Of a stretch of 64,000 bases of DNA, positions 1 to 12,700 are shown in pieces. The notes under the pieces are model-generated. The model did not search any database. It was given only the letters and a program-made list of their open reading frames with translations, and was not told the DNA's origin. Source of the stretch: Pyrocephalus nanus. Lineage: Eukaryota > Chordata > Aves > Passeriformes > Tyrannidae. The stretch spans positions 994,501 to 1,058,500 of the forward strand of contig CM076275.1 of assembly GCA_038380795.1 (NCBI GenBank), written 5' to 3'. Positions within the stretch are counted from its first letter, which is position 1. Every line of letters starts with the position of its first letter. The position numbers were made by a program, and so were the translations under genes.

Positions 1-786
1 CTAGAATTTGTTTTACTGAATTTTTGAAAAATGCTTTCTTCAAAATCCATTCTATCTGCTCTTAGGCTACTTTACATATGAGGAAGGAGAAGTTTTGAAG
101 AAAAATTTGACAGTTAAGATTTGATTAGCCTTCTGACTTAAGGAGGCTAAGCAGAGAAAACCCAATTTAAAGTAAAGAAGAAAAATAGCTTCTATTTGTA
201 TTTTTCTGAAACTCAAAGATCAAATTCAGACCTGGCTGTAGCACATGCAAAGCACTTTCGAGCTTCCTGTCTCCCAAATTAGAGCGCAGCTATTGCAGCA
301 GAAACAGCTGAAACGTTTCCATGTTAATTTTATAAATCAAAAGCCCCTTTTTTATCAAAATTAACATTTTTCTGCATAGCTGTTTCTGATTAAATGCTTT
401 GCCTTTTCTTTCACCCTCCCCCCCGCTTTTGTTGCATCCTGCACACGTCCCTCGCAGTGCCCACACCCCCGAGCTGTGCCAGGGCCTGTCCTTGGTTGTG
501 CTCTCAGCAAGGGGGGTGCCCCACTCCTGGCACGTGCAGGAGCAGCCTGATAACAGATAGAGGAGAGCAGGAGTGACCATGGTGTTCCTGCAGCGTTTCC
601 CAGCAGTGCTGGTGAGCTGTGCTGTGTCCCCACACTGCTCCCAGTGTGACATCCCAGAGCAGGGCTGCTGCCAGGAGGGAGGGCTCATGGAAGCACATCG
701 TGTGCCTGGGGGAGGGGGATCTCAGGGTCAGGCTGATCTCTGGGGGTTGCCCCGTGCTCTGAGTCCCTGCCTTGGCTGTGTTTCAG
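1..786. other. SEPTIN8 intron, left edge
   Basis: Intronic sequence before the first visible SEPTIN8 exon, AT-rich at first and then GC-rich from about 410. No exon of the preceding SEPTIN8 segment is found here. Confidence 0.6.
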
Positions 787-3700
787 GCTCATCTGCCCTT
801 TGCTGTGGTCGGGAGCACGGAGGAGGTGAAGGTTGGGAACAAGCTGGTGCGGGCTCGGCAGTACCCGTGGGGAGTGGTGCAAGGTGAGGGCAGCGAGCGG
901 GTACCCCGAGCCCCCCGAGTGCTCGTGCTCACACAGCCCTGCCCAGCTCTGGCCCTGCCAGCCCCTCTGCTCTGCTGAACGGTGCAGATCCGCCCTGTGC
1001 ACCCTTCTGTGGGTGGGCCAACCTTCCCTTTGGATTCCCATTCCTACCAGCAGGCAGGAAGGTCAGTGGGAATCCCTCCAGCCCAGGGGCTGTGCCGTGC
1101 CCTGAGCAGCACAGCGGGCAGAGTTCCTTGGGATGGGAGTGTCTGGAGTGGATCTGTACATACCTTTGTGCTCCCCCACCGTGTCTGCAGTTTGCTGACT
1201 TGTCCCCTGGCTTCCCTCAGTGGAGAATGAGAGTCACTGTGACTTTGTGAAGCTGCGGGAGATGCTGATTCGAGTGAACATGGAGGATCTGCGGGAGCAG
1301 ACCCACACCCGCCACTACGAGCTGTACAGGAGGTGCAAACTGGAGGAGATGGGCTTCAAGGACACAGATCCAGACAGCCAGCCCTTCAGGTGAGCAGCCT
1401 TCACATCTGGCATCAATTTAGAGCCATAGTTTGGTTCTGACAGCCCTAAAAATGGGAGTTTTTAGGTGGTATCCACGGCACGGGGCTGGGAAATGGTAGC
1501 ACTGGGTTTGAACTTTGCAGCTGACTTGGATGTTCCCTTCCCTGACTGTTTGTCTTACAGCAACACAGACAGGCATGCATTTCCCCATCCCTAACTCATC
1601 GGTGTCCAAAGAGTCTGGATTTCATTTGCTTTCTTCCCCAGCCTCCAAGAAACATATGAGACCAAAAGGAAAGAGTTCTTGGGCGAGCTCCAGAGGAAAG
1701 AGGAAGAAATGAGACAAATGTTTGTTAACAAAGTCAAGGAGACAGAGGCAGAGCTGAAGGAGAAGGAGAGAGAGGTGGGTGTGCCAAAAACCTGTGAGGA
1801 GCCCAAAACACATCCAGCAGGGAATCTGGGGCTGGGAAATGTCTGAGTCCTGGAAGCACATGCAGCTGTTGAGGAGACTCCCCAGCCAAGGCACAAACTC
1901 ACACTTGTATCACTGTTCAGGTGCCTCAGAAACCTCTTCCCTGTGCCATGTGCAGGGAACTTGGCTGCTGTCTGGTGAGAGAAAAGCAGTGGCAGATGTT
2001 TAGGGGAGCATCCATGTCAGGGAGACTTCCCCCCTGAGGCCCCTGGACAGCAAAGGGGGCAGCTGGGACTGGGGAAGAATGAAATGGGCCATCCTCAGAA
2101 CCAGTGAGGGACAAAAGGGGCCACGATGTCCCCAGCCTGGTGCAGGGCTGCAGGTGAGCTGAGAGCCTCAGTGCACACTGCAGGGCTCTCATCTCCTCCT
2201 GCTCTGCTGAATTTATTGTGTCTTCCCTGCTTTTTTGGGGTGCTGGGTGCCAGGCCCTGCCAGCACCCTGGGCTGGGGGAGTGGGGTGAGAGCTGTGACA
2301 GGGGCAGCACAGCCCAGGGTGCTGCTGGACGAGGTGCTGAGAGGGTCTGTCTCCCACAGCTGCATGAGAAATTTGAGCACTTGAAAAGGATACACCAGGA
2401 AGAGAAGAGGAAGGTGGAGGAGAAGAGGAGGGAGCTGGAGGAAGAGATGAATGCCTTCAACAGGCGGAAAGTGGCGGTGGAAACCTTGCAGTCGCAATCC
2501 TTGCAGGCTACCTCACAGCAGCCCCTGAAGAAGGACAAAGACAAGAAAAAGTAAGTGTCTGAACTGGAGTCTGCCACTGGGAAGCTGGAGGTCTGCTCAG
2601 ATGCTTTAATGTTTGGTCAATTGCTTAGACAGCACATGGAAAAGGGGATTTTGGAATCCTAATTCCCACCCTTCTGACTCTTTGCTTAAAGAGTGCACTG
2701 CCCAGGAGAAGCCTGGGCAGCTGCAGATGGGAGGGATTTGCAGTTTGGGGCCATTCTCTAAAGGCCAGTGGTTCTGTGGATTCACTCTTGCCTCTGGGAC
2801 AGCCAGCTCAGGTGGTCCTGCAAGCTATCTGCTCCTGGAGACAAGTGGGAAGGGGACTGGAAACAGTCTGCATCTTCTCCCCAGCAGAGAGGGGTGGGCA
2901 CAACCCTGGCACAGCTGTAATGTCTCCTGGATGGAGTCCCCATCACTCACTGCCTTGCTGCAGTCCGTGGGCTTGTGGCTCCCTTCAGAGCTTGCTGTGT
3001 TTTTAGAGGCAGAGCTGTAAAGAAGGAAACAGCAGCTTAGAGTGAAGATGCTTTGGAAATTCATTAGGGCTCCATGTGAAATGGGGCTCCAAGACACAGT
3101 TCTGATTACAAGAAAATTCTTTTCCCCTAAAGGCAAAACTCTTATCTTGGCTTGCTGCAAGTTAATTGACATTGCTGAAGCCAGCAGGAGTGAGGGCATG
3201 TAAATAATGCTGCTCAGCCACCTGGCTGTGTAATGACAGAGCAGGAGTAGGACAGATTTTAAAAGAAAAGGTGGAGGATGTGATCCTGCTTCCATTGAAG
3301 CCAATCTCTGAGGAGCACTGGCTAGGGAGCAAAATGAGATGCACCATCATGCAAGCTGGTAATTCTGCTATTCCAGCATTTTTTGGTACTTCCCCTTGCA
3401 TGAAGGAGCTCAAGAGTCTGAACTGCATTCTGTCAAACCCAGAACAGACTGGTGACAAGGCTCTCTGAGCCTCTTAATGATAGCAAGAAAAAAAAAGACC
3501 ACGGAGAGTAGCAACACTCGAGTTTGTGCTTGACAGCACAGCGTTGGGCTTCACGTTGCTGATGAGATCTTGTGCTCTGTCATTTCCCTGCTGTGAACTG
3601 CAGCACCAGAGGAGCTCCTTCTGTGTCCTGATATCCTAGTAATTTGTTTCTTCCTGTGTTAGATAACAGGGTAGATTATTTAAGTATTTCCTCGGAGTGT

Positions 3701-6700
3701 AAATGTGTTGGTGTTAAAACCACAACGCTGTCTCCTGCAGACCTCTCGACATGCTCTGGAAATGGGGTTCAGTCCAGCTGAGCTCACCTGTGAGTGAGAG
3801 GCTGACCCCTGGGGCCCAGGGCTGCTCTGGGGGCGGTGAGCACGCTGAGCCACACGCTGTCACTTGTGCAGGGGTGCCTTGGTGGGGATGGACTGTGCCT
3901 GTGAGCCGGGAGACACTGCAGCTCCCCCTCAGCCCCCTCTGGCTGCAGCAGCAATGGATCCCTGTGCTGTGCTGGGTTTGGCTCTCCTGCAGATGTGAGG
4001 GTGGTGATTGGGAAGGGGCTGTGGTCCAAGGCAGGGCTGGGAGGAGGCAGCTCCAGCTCAGAGGGGTGCAGAGGTCTGGGGGGCACCCACAGTGTGTGCT
4101 CTGCACAGGGAGGACCCTGCTCAGTGCTGGGGCTCTGCAGCTCCAGAGCAGGCTGGAGGAGATGCATCATGGCAGGATGGCTCTGGATTGGGCTGTGTTT
4201 GCATACCTGTGAGCTAGTATGTGTTTTGGGGATTTCTGCTCAAGTTAAATAACAACATTTGTAATAAAACTTTCAAAGGAAGGTGCCTCCCCTTGGCTTT
4301 GCAGTGATGTGACTTCCCAGCCCTCCTCTTACCTGGGAGGCATCGGAGTGAACCTGGGGTGCTGTGAGCTGAGAGTCTGAGAGCACAGCCTGAGCCCCCC
4401 TGCTCCAGGTGACACCCCCAGACCCTGGGCATTGAGGGGATCTGTGTGTTCCAGGGAATCCCTACAGAGCTGGGCATTGAGGGGATCTGTGTGTTCCCAG
4501 GGAATCCCCACAGACTCTGGGCATTGTGTGTTCCCAGGGAATCCCCACACACCCTGGGGCATTGAGGGGATCTGTGTGTTCCAGGGAATCCCCACACACC
4601 CTGGGCATTGAGGGGATCTGTGTGTTCCAGGGAATCCCTACAGAGCTGGGCATTGAGGGGATCTGTGTGTTCCCAGGGAATCCCCACACACCCTGGGGCA
4701 TTGAGGGGATCTGTGTGTTCCAGGGAATCCCCACACACCCTGGGGCATTGAGGGGATCTGTGTGTTCCCAGGGAATCCCCACAGAGCTGGGCATTGAGGG
4801 GATCTGTGTGTTCCAGGGAATCCCTACAGAGCTGGGCATTGAGGGGATCTGTGTGTTCCAGGGAATCCCCACAGACCCTGGGCATTGAGGGGATCTGTGT
4901 GTTCCAGGGAATCCCTACAGAGCTGGGCATTGAGGGGATCTGTGTGTCCCAGGGAATCCCCACAGACCCTGGGCATTGAGGGGATCTGTGTGTTCCAGGG
5001 AATCCCCACACACCCTGGGCACTGAGGGGATCTGTGTGTTCCAGGGAATCCCCACACACCCTGGGGCATTGAGGGGATCTGTGTGTTCCAGGGAATCCCC
5101 ACACACCCTGGGCACTGAGGGGATCTGTGTGTTCCCAGGGAATCCCCACAGACCCTGGGCATTGAGGGGATCTGTGTGTTCCAGGGAATCCCCACACACC
5201 CTGGGGCACTGAAGGGATCTGTGTGTTCCCAGGGAATCCCCACAGACCCTGGGGCACTGAGGGGATCTGTGTGTTCCAGGGAATCCCCACACACCCTGGG
5301 CATTGAGGGGATCTGTGTGTTCCAGGGAATCCCCACAGACCCTGGGCATTGAGGGGATCTGTGTGTTCCCAGGGAATCCCCACACACCCTGGGCATTGAG
5401 GGGATCTGTGTGTTCCCAGGGAATCCCCACAGACCCTGGGCATTGAGGGGATCTGTGTGTTCCAGGGAATCCCTACAGAGCTGGGCATTGAGGGGATCTG
5501 TGTGTTCCCAGGGAATCCCTACAGAGCTGGGCATTGAGGGGATCTGTGTGTTCCAGGGAATCCCCACAGACCCTGGGCATTGAGGGGATCTGTGTGTTCC
5601 AGGGAATCCCTACAGAGCTGGGCATTGAGGGGATCTGTGTGTTCCCAGGGAATCCCCACAGACCCTGGGCATTGAGGGGATCTGTGTGTTCCAGGGAATC
5701 CCTACAGAGCTGGGCATTGAGGGGATCTGTGTGTCCCAGGGAATCCCCACAGACCCTGGGCATTGAGGGGATCTGTGTGTTCCCAGGGAATCCCCACACA
5801 CCCTGGGGCACTGAGGGGATCTGTGTGTTCCCAGGGAATCCCCACACACCCTGGGCATTGAGGGGATCTGTGTGTCCCAGGGAAGCAGCAGGAGCAGCTG
5901 TGCCAGGTTTCTCACCAGGATCTGTCAGCCCAGGAGGCTCGAAGCAGTGTGTTTGGGGAGCTGGCAGTGCTCTCCTCAGGACCAGCAGCCAAACCTTCCA
6001 GCGAGCCCAGGGTTGGGGCAGAGAGGGGAGGGGGACCCAAAGAGTCCTTGGGGGCATCACTGCCAGGAGAGCCCCCTGCTCCCAGGGGGTGGGATGGGAT
6101 GGGATGGGAATGGAGGAGCCTGCAGGGCTTGGGGACCTCCAGGAGCTGGGAATGTGTTGTGGTGGAAGGATTGCAGGTGCTGGGGGAAGCAGTGTTGGAG
6201 CTGTGCTCTGGCAGGAGCTGCTCTCATCTGAAGCCTTCAGCTGCCCCAGCAGTGTTTGTCCTCCTCCTCCTGCCTTGGTTTTAACATATTTTGCTACATT
6301 TTGCTTTTGTTTAATTTTCATAACTTTAATTCATGCTTCTTTTTTTTTTTTTATGTTTTGTTTCTTTCAGTTAATCACACACAGACTTTCAGGCCAAGAG
6401 TGGACTTGGTGCTTTCATGTGTTAAGTTGCTTGAGTTTCCCACCCTGTGACCCTTCTCATAACATTGTGTGAGTGGACCAAAGTGAAAATGAGCGTCTCC
6501 AGTGGTGGCAGTGACCTGCTGTTACCTGTACAGAGTTATCAGGAGGTTTGCAGGAACTTACCTAACCTGTACATTTTGTTAAACAAAGCCAGCTAATCCC
6601 TCAAGGTGTTTTGTTCCAAGCCCAGCAACTGAGCAGCCGTGTATCAAGTGACCATAAGTGTTTGTCTGAACTCATCTTACCCACCAGCCAAATAATTGCT

Positions 6701-9700
6701 TTCTACATTTAGTTTTTTTAATTGGCTAAAGTGACCGCTCGAGGCTCATCGACCTTCCCCTGTACATGCACAGTGAGAGGAGTGGTATGAAAAATGCTGA
6801 AATGTTTATTTTTCTAACAAAATTCTCAAATAAAATTTTAGAATGGGTAGAAAAACACAGTGCTTAGGCTTTCTGCCCTGGGAATCTTAGAGTAACCCTC
6901 ATTCCAGTAATTCTGTATTTAATCCTGAATTACTCTAAACACTTTCTACATCATTTATAATATATATATATATATATAAGGAGAGAGAGAGAGTGGTTAA
7001 TAAAATTCTTGGGACAATGTTTTGAATTTTCTTTACTGCTAAAGTAGAACATTTATAGAGAAAGGTTTTCGTAAGAGTTTGTTGTATAATATGAAACTAC
7101 AGGATTTGTGTAACTTTTCAGTTGTCACTTACCAATGTATTTACTGTTGTGGAAACTATTTAAGCCATCATCTTTACCTTTACCCTTTAACCTTAAACTT
7201 ACCATGTGCCTAATAGGGAGAATCCCCTGAGCTGTGCACTGTATTTATGCTGACAGGCTCTGTTCCTCTTACAAGGTGCTTCCTTGGACACTCCTCATGC
7301 CTGGAAATCAGCCTTGTTTTCCTGGGCATCTGAGCTCAGAGGAATCATTAGGATCAATAGGAATTTTTTCCACTCAAGCCATTTTGTGACTAGGCAGGAC
7401 AATAACTGAACAGAGAGTAACGGGTTGTGTTGTCATGGAAAAACAGCTGGACCCAGTTCCATCCATCCATCAGATCCCAGGCTAAACAGAAGGAGCTATT
7501 TTATATTAACCCCCACATAGTGTCTTTAGAGTTTATAAAAACACTGGCTGGCTAAGTGTTAGTTGTGAGTGTGTGTGTTTTTATTGAGTTGGTAATGTTG
7601 CAGGACTTTCCTGTTATGGTTGTTACTAAAGGTTGTCTCTGGGCTCTCAGCAGACTCCTGAGGGGCAGTGCAGAGGAGAGGCCTGGGCTGTCCTGGGCTC
7701 TGCTGCATTCTGAGCTTCCTTAACTCGCATATCCCACTAAAGCAGCTTTTATTTCCTCTCTAAACACGTGCTCAGGTGTTAAATGTTTTCCTCTGGGCAG
7801 TGGCCTTTCCTGTGCACACCCTGACAGCCGTGTCAGTGTTACTGATGCTCGTAGGAAAGAACCTCCCCGAGATCCCACCGGTACCTTTTGGAACAGGCTC
7901 TTGTTCAGAGAGAAAAAACTCTGCACTTGTTGGGAGTCTGCTGAAAGCTGAGCTTTTAATGATTAAGGCTGTGCCTCGGGGTTAGATGTGTTTTAAACAT
8001 TAACTGTCAAATGTTTGAGGGTTAGTGTGGTTTTCTCAAACACAGACGAGGAACCCAACCCTCTGTTTCGTGCACGAAGACAATTCCACCTCACCTCTGA
8101 CTGCAGTCCAATCATGTAGCAAATGATTTGTTATTGATTTTTGCTAATGAGAGAAACTCTGGTGCACTGACTGCCTGAGCAAGCAGCACTGTTTGGTTCA
8201 GTGTTTTGCTTCTCAAGGCCAATGCTGGCATAAAACAGTAACTGGTGGTACTGGTGTGCCCTCACTGCCTCACCAGTGTGCTCCCAGTCAATAGTTCTCT
8301 CCTGATCTCATGCTGCAGCCAGCAAGATCTATGCAAATGATTTCTCTCTGCCCTGGCTCGTCACAGATCAATCCTTTTTTCCTAGAATAACAGGTAGTTA
8401 AGAAAAATGATGATTACAAAGAAAGAGTAAAAACCTTCAAATCCATGGGCATTGTGGAGAAATTTACAGCTTTTTCTGAAGAAGACATTCAGAATGTATG
8501 TAATGATATTTTAATGACTATGATTATTGTATTACTCTGACTTTATGTTGTGGTGGACAGCCCTTGTCCTTGTAGTTGCTTGTTCAACATCACAATCTCC
8601 CCCGTGGGACTCAGTCATATTTTTTCCCCAGTACTTGTTTTTTTTTCCTTTGGCTGAGGCAAGATCTAAATATTGTGGTATAGAGGTAGTTCTGTATCTT
8701 ATTTTTATTTAACAAGTTACAAATATGTGGTGATTCTAATCTCATCCAGTCCGAAGACTTACATCTGGTAGGCTAGAAGAAGTGAAAGAAAACCCTTCAG
8801 AAATGACTGAAACCATTCTGTTACACATCCTTTGCCTGTTTTATACATTTACCTGTAAAAGATTGGTATTAATGGGAAAAACGATCCATTTTTTTATCAT
8901 TTAAACATTTACCATCATGTATGTTGTCTGCTTTCTAATTTAAATTGTTTTGTGGGTCTCTGAGGGGGTTCACACCTGGCTGGTGGGTGCCCCAGGGTGG
9001 AGATGGGTGGGTGGTTTGGAGGCTCCTGGGGACCTGCCTGGGGGACACAACCCTCTGGGACGTGCTGCATCCCTTCGCTTTGTCATTCCCAGCGTCTTTG
9101 GGTTCGTGGTTTTGGTTTTTTTTTTTAATTTTCATTTCCTTCCACTCACTTTGTACTTCTTTTCTTTTATTAAATCTCACGTGTATTTTGAGTTTTGTGG
9201 TGTCGTTTGTTTAGCGGTGCATTTCCTGTGCTATCTAGTCATTATCTGTATTATCTGTCAAAATAATGTGTCGTGATGGCAAGTTTTGTGACTGTTGGGA
9301 ACATGCAAAGATATAATTGGCTAATTAATTAACAACTAGCTAATCACAGACTATGCAGAAATGCACCTTATCTGTAATCTGGGGCCGTGTTGGTGCTTTC
9401 CCACAGGAGACACCCCAAATCCTGCCCTGTCCCCCTGTCCTCGGCTGCCCCACAGGGAGGGCTCTGCAGCTGGGAGGGATCCACAAGGCAGGGAGGGATC
9501 CACAAGGCAGGGAGGGATCCACAAGGCAGGGAGGCTGCAGAGCCACTGCCCCAGCTCTGTGTGTGCCTGGCAGTGCCCGCAGTCCTGGCCAGGCTGGGGA
9601 CAGCTCCTCACCTCTCCCATCCCAGGTCTCCGTCCTCAGGTGTTCCATCAGCAGTCTTTCCTCAGGAAAACTTTAAATCAATCCCCTGATCACCAGTTCC

Positions 9701-12700
9701 AAACGAGATGTTGGCAGCTGGGAGAGCTTCTCCAAGTTAAATGTCTGTGCCCAGCCCCAGCTGCCTTCCAGTGGGGCATTGTCTTTGCTCAATGTAAACA
9801 ACTGAAACTTAAACACTGATTCTCTTTTGTTCTTTCTGTAGCTTCTTTAGTCTTCCCAGTGCGTACTCCATAACTACAGGAAGATATGTTAATTAGAAGA
9901 TTTATTAAGGCCAAAACATCTCATGCAGAAGAAATTAATGGGTGCTTTCACCTTTAAGCTTGCAATACATTGCACAGAAGAGAATCTGTAGCAAGGACTA
10001 AGATGCACCGTGTCTTTTGACGGGGAACAGTTTGCTTGATCAGGTTTCTTGGTAAAGTTGAAATCCAAGATACTTGCCAAAAGGTAAACTGCTAATTCAG
10101 GCTGCTGCATGGCTGGCACTAAAACCAGAATGCTAATTTTGAGGTGAGAGCCCCTCCAAGGCAGTTAACACTGACTGACTCCAGGGAGATGAGGGACAAA
10201 GCTGGGGTCGTGTGAGGGGCTTTTGGCTTTGCTGCTTGAGCTGCCACAGTGAGAGGGTCCCCCGGGTCCTCTCCTGTCTGGTTTTGGGGTGTAACTGGAG
10301 AACCTGGTGTCCCTAACCTGACATCTCTAGCCTGACTCCCTAATCTTTCAGCTGGATTCTCACCTATCACAGCAATAACTCCTCTGTGCAGCTTTCTTCT
10401 GTGTACTTACAGGTTTTGTAACCAAAACCCCCCAACCTCCCTCTGTTCAGTTTTCTGAGGGCAGCACGTGCTGCCTCACCCTGTAACCCCTTCCCCAGAG
10501 CTTCCTGCCCACCTCCCACCTCCTGCTTCAGGCTGGGGAACCCTGCCTGGGCTCTGCTCATCCCCCTGGGATGGGATGGGTGAGAAGGGAACCCTTTTAA
10601 AGGATAACTAAATGTTACATGTTAATGGAGGGGAATGGTTTAAAGCTGGATCTCAGTGTTCCTGGGGTGAGTTCTGTGTTTGTTGCAGACTGACTTCCCC
10701 TTACACAAACACTTGTTTAAAAAAAAAGGAAGGGGGGAAAACAAAGTGTGATGTCTGTGCCCCAGTAACTTCACACAGGAACAGGGAGAGGCCCCAGTTT
10801 ATCTTTGCTTTAAACAACCTTGTAAACGAATCTCAGGAATGACCTGCTTGTACCAAAGTTGGGTTTAATAAAAACAAAACTGACTTGTTTAACAAACATT
10901 TGTTAAAACTATGGTTTGTATGCAGGTATAACCAGTGCAACAGCAGCGTGCTGTGTCCAGGTTCACAGCCTCCCATGATCCCAGTGTCCCCCATTAACCC
11001 TGCTGCCCTGTGATGAAGGGGTGATGTTCCCTGTGCCCCCCATGCCAGGGCAGCTGCTGCCCCAGCCTCCCTCCCCTTGTCCAGGCTGCAGCTTTCCCTG
11101 CTGCCCTGGGGCTCAGGGGGCAGGACCAGCCAAAACCCATCCTTAGCAGGAGGTTTGGAGGGAGCTGCACCCTGTGCCCTGCCTGGTGTGATGGGAGAAT
11201 CAGCAGTGCCCAGGGAGGGGGTGAGTGTGGCAGGAGGCCCTGGGGCTCTCTGTAAGCAGGGGTTTGCTGAGATGGAGAGGCTGGGGCAGCCACGAGGGGC
11301 AGGGGCAGTGGGACCAGGTGGGCAGCACCAGGCCCTGAGCCAGGCCGTGAATTCCGAGCTGCAGGTCCTTAGGAGGGCTCTGTCTGCACATCTGCAGAGA
11401 GCAGGGGGCAGCTGGAGCCCTGAGTGACCATCAGGCTGAGCTGAGCCACAAAACAGCCTTTGCTGCTGCTTTGATGACTGTTTTAAACTTGCCTGTGTTC
11501 TCTGAGGCCAACCAGTCCAATTTCTTTGGCAGAGCTTTCACCCGTTTTGGAGCTATCGTGGAGTCAGATTGCAGCTGGACAGGTGAATTGGGAATAACAG
11601 CATTTTGTTCTTTTTCCAAATTGATCAGAAGGGTTGATTAAGGTCTGTTTGTTGTGACCATGGTTTGGTCACAGTGGGGTTGCAGTTGCACACCTTGCTG
11701 AGGAGGAACGGGGGGAGCTCTGGGACCTGCCAGGAGTTAAAGCCTCGCTCCATCTCAGTGCACTCTTCTGCCTTCCTACAGCATTGAACTGTAAGTACTG
11801 TTCAAATTGAATTTAACACACTGAAGCAAATTAAGGGGAAAAAACCCCCAGCAACTGTATAGATGCAGCCCCAGGAATGAGGCATAACTATTGCATCACT
11901 CTTCCCTCTGCAGTTTTCTTGTCTCTTGATCAGTTCTCTGACCACAGAGGTTTCTTCATTTGTGCAAATGTGTATATGAACTCTTCTCCTAAGTCATCAC
12001 ACGTGCCCTGTGAGTAGTGACACCAAGCCTGGCCTGCAGTGGGGCAGCTCCATCCTCACCTGTAGTGGTTCCTGGGTGTCTGAGTGGTGACACGGTTCGT
12101 TTTTGTGGGGTTTATGAGTGCGGGACGTTGTGGTGGATGGGGGAGCTCAGAATTGCTTTGTTTTTTCTGGGGGTGGTTTAAAACCCTTCTGTAGGTGCTC
12201 TGTAGGGGATTTCAGATTTGCAGCTTTGTTTACAAGGTGGTGGCAGCTTCAGGCATCTGGAAGTCTGGCCTGAGGTGAGGCAGCAGCAAGGGGAGTCTGG
12301 GTTTGAGCTGTGCCTCCCCTGGGCCGAGACTCCACAGGGAAGGGACCTCACCAGGTCAGGATGAGGCACCATAAGAGCTCTTCCAAAGCACTCTGTAAAT
12401 GTTCTCTGGAGTTTTACTGGGACTGAATATTCCCCCAAACAACAATCCTCACAGAACCAGCATAACCACAGCAGACTGTGCCAGCAAATGGGATCCACAG
12501 CGGTGGGTTCAGGTGGAGTAAACTGGTGTCTGTGGTGTTTGCTGCACTCAGTCCAGTCACAGAGGGGACATGGTCATTGTCACCTGGGGGGGATGTTCAT
12601 CTGGTCACTCAGGGCTTGTCTGGGCAGGGAGGGGAATGGTGTTAACAACCTGTGCCCCTGTTGTGCCAGAGAGAGGGGAATCAGTGCAGCTCCCACTGCC

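Noticed and set aside
4214..5567. Minus-strand open frames of 424 and 247 codons
   Set aside because: They are translations of the 45-bp minisatellite in different frames, repeating the same 15 residues, with no splice sites or family resemblance.
4420..5884. CRISPR-like array
   Set aside because: Units are directly adjacent with no unique spacers, and the DNA is vertebrate.
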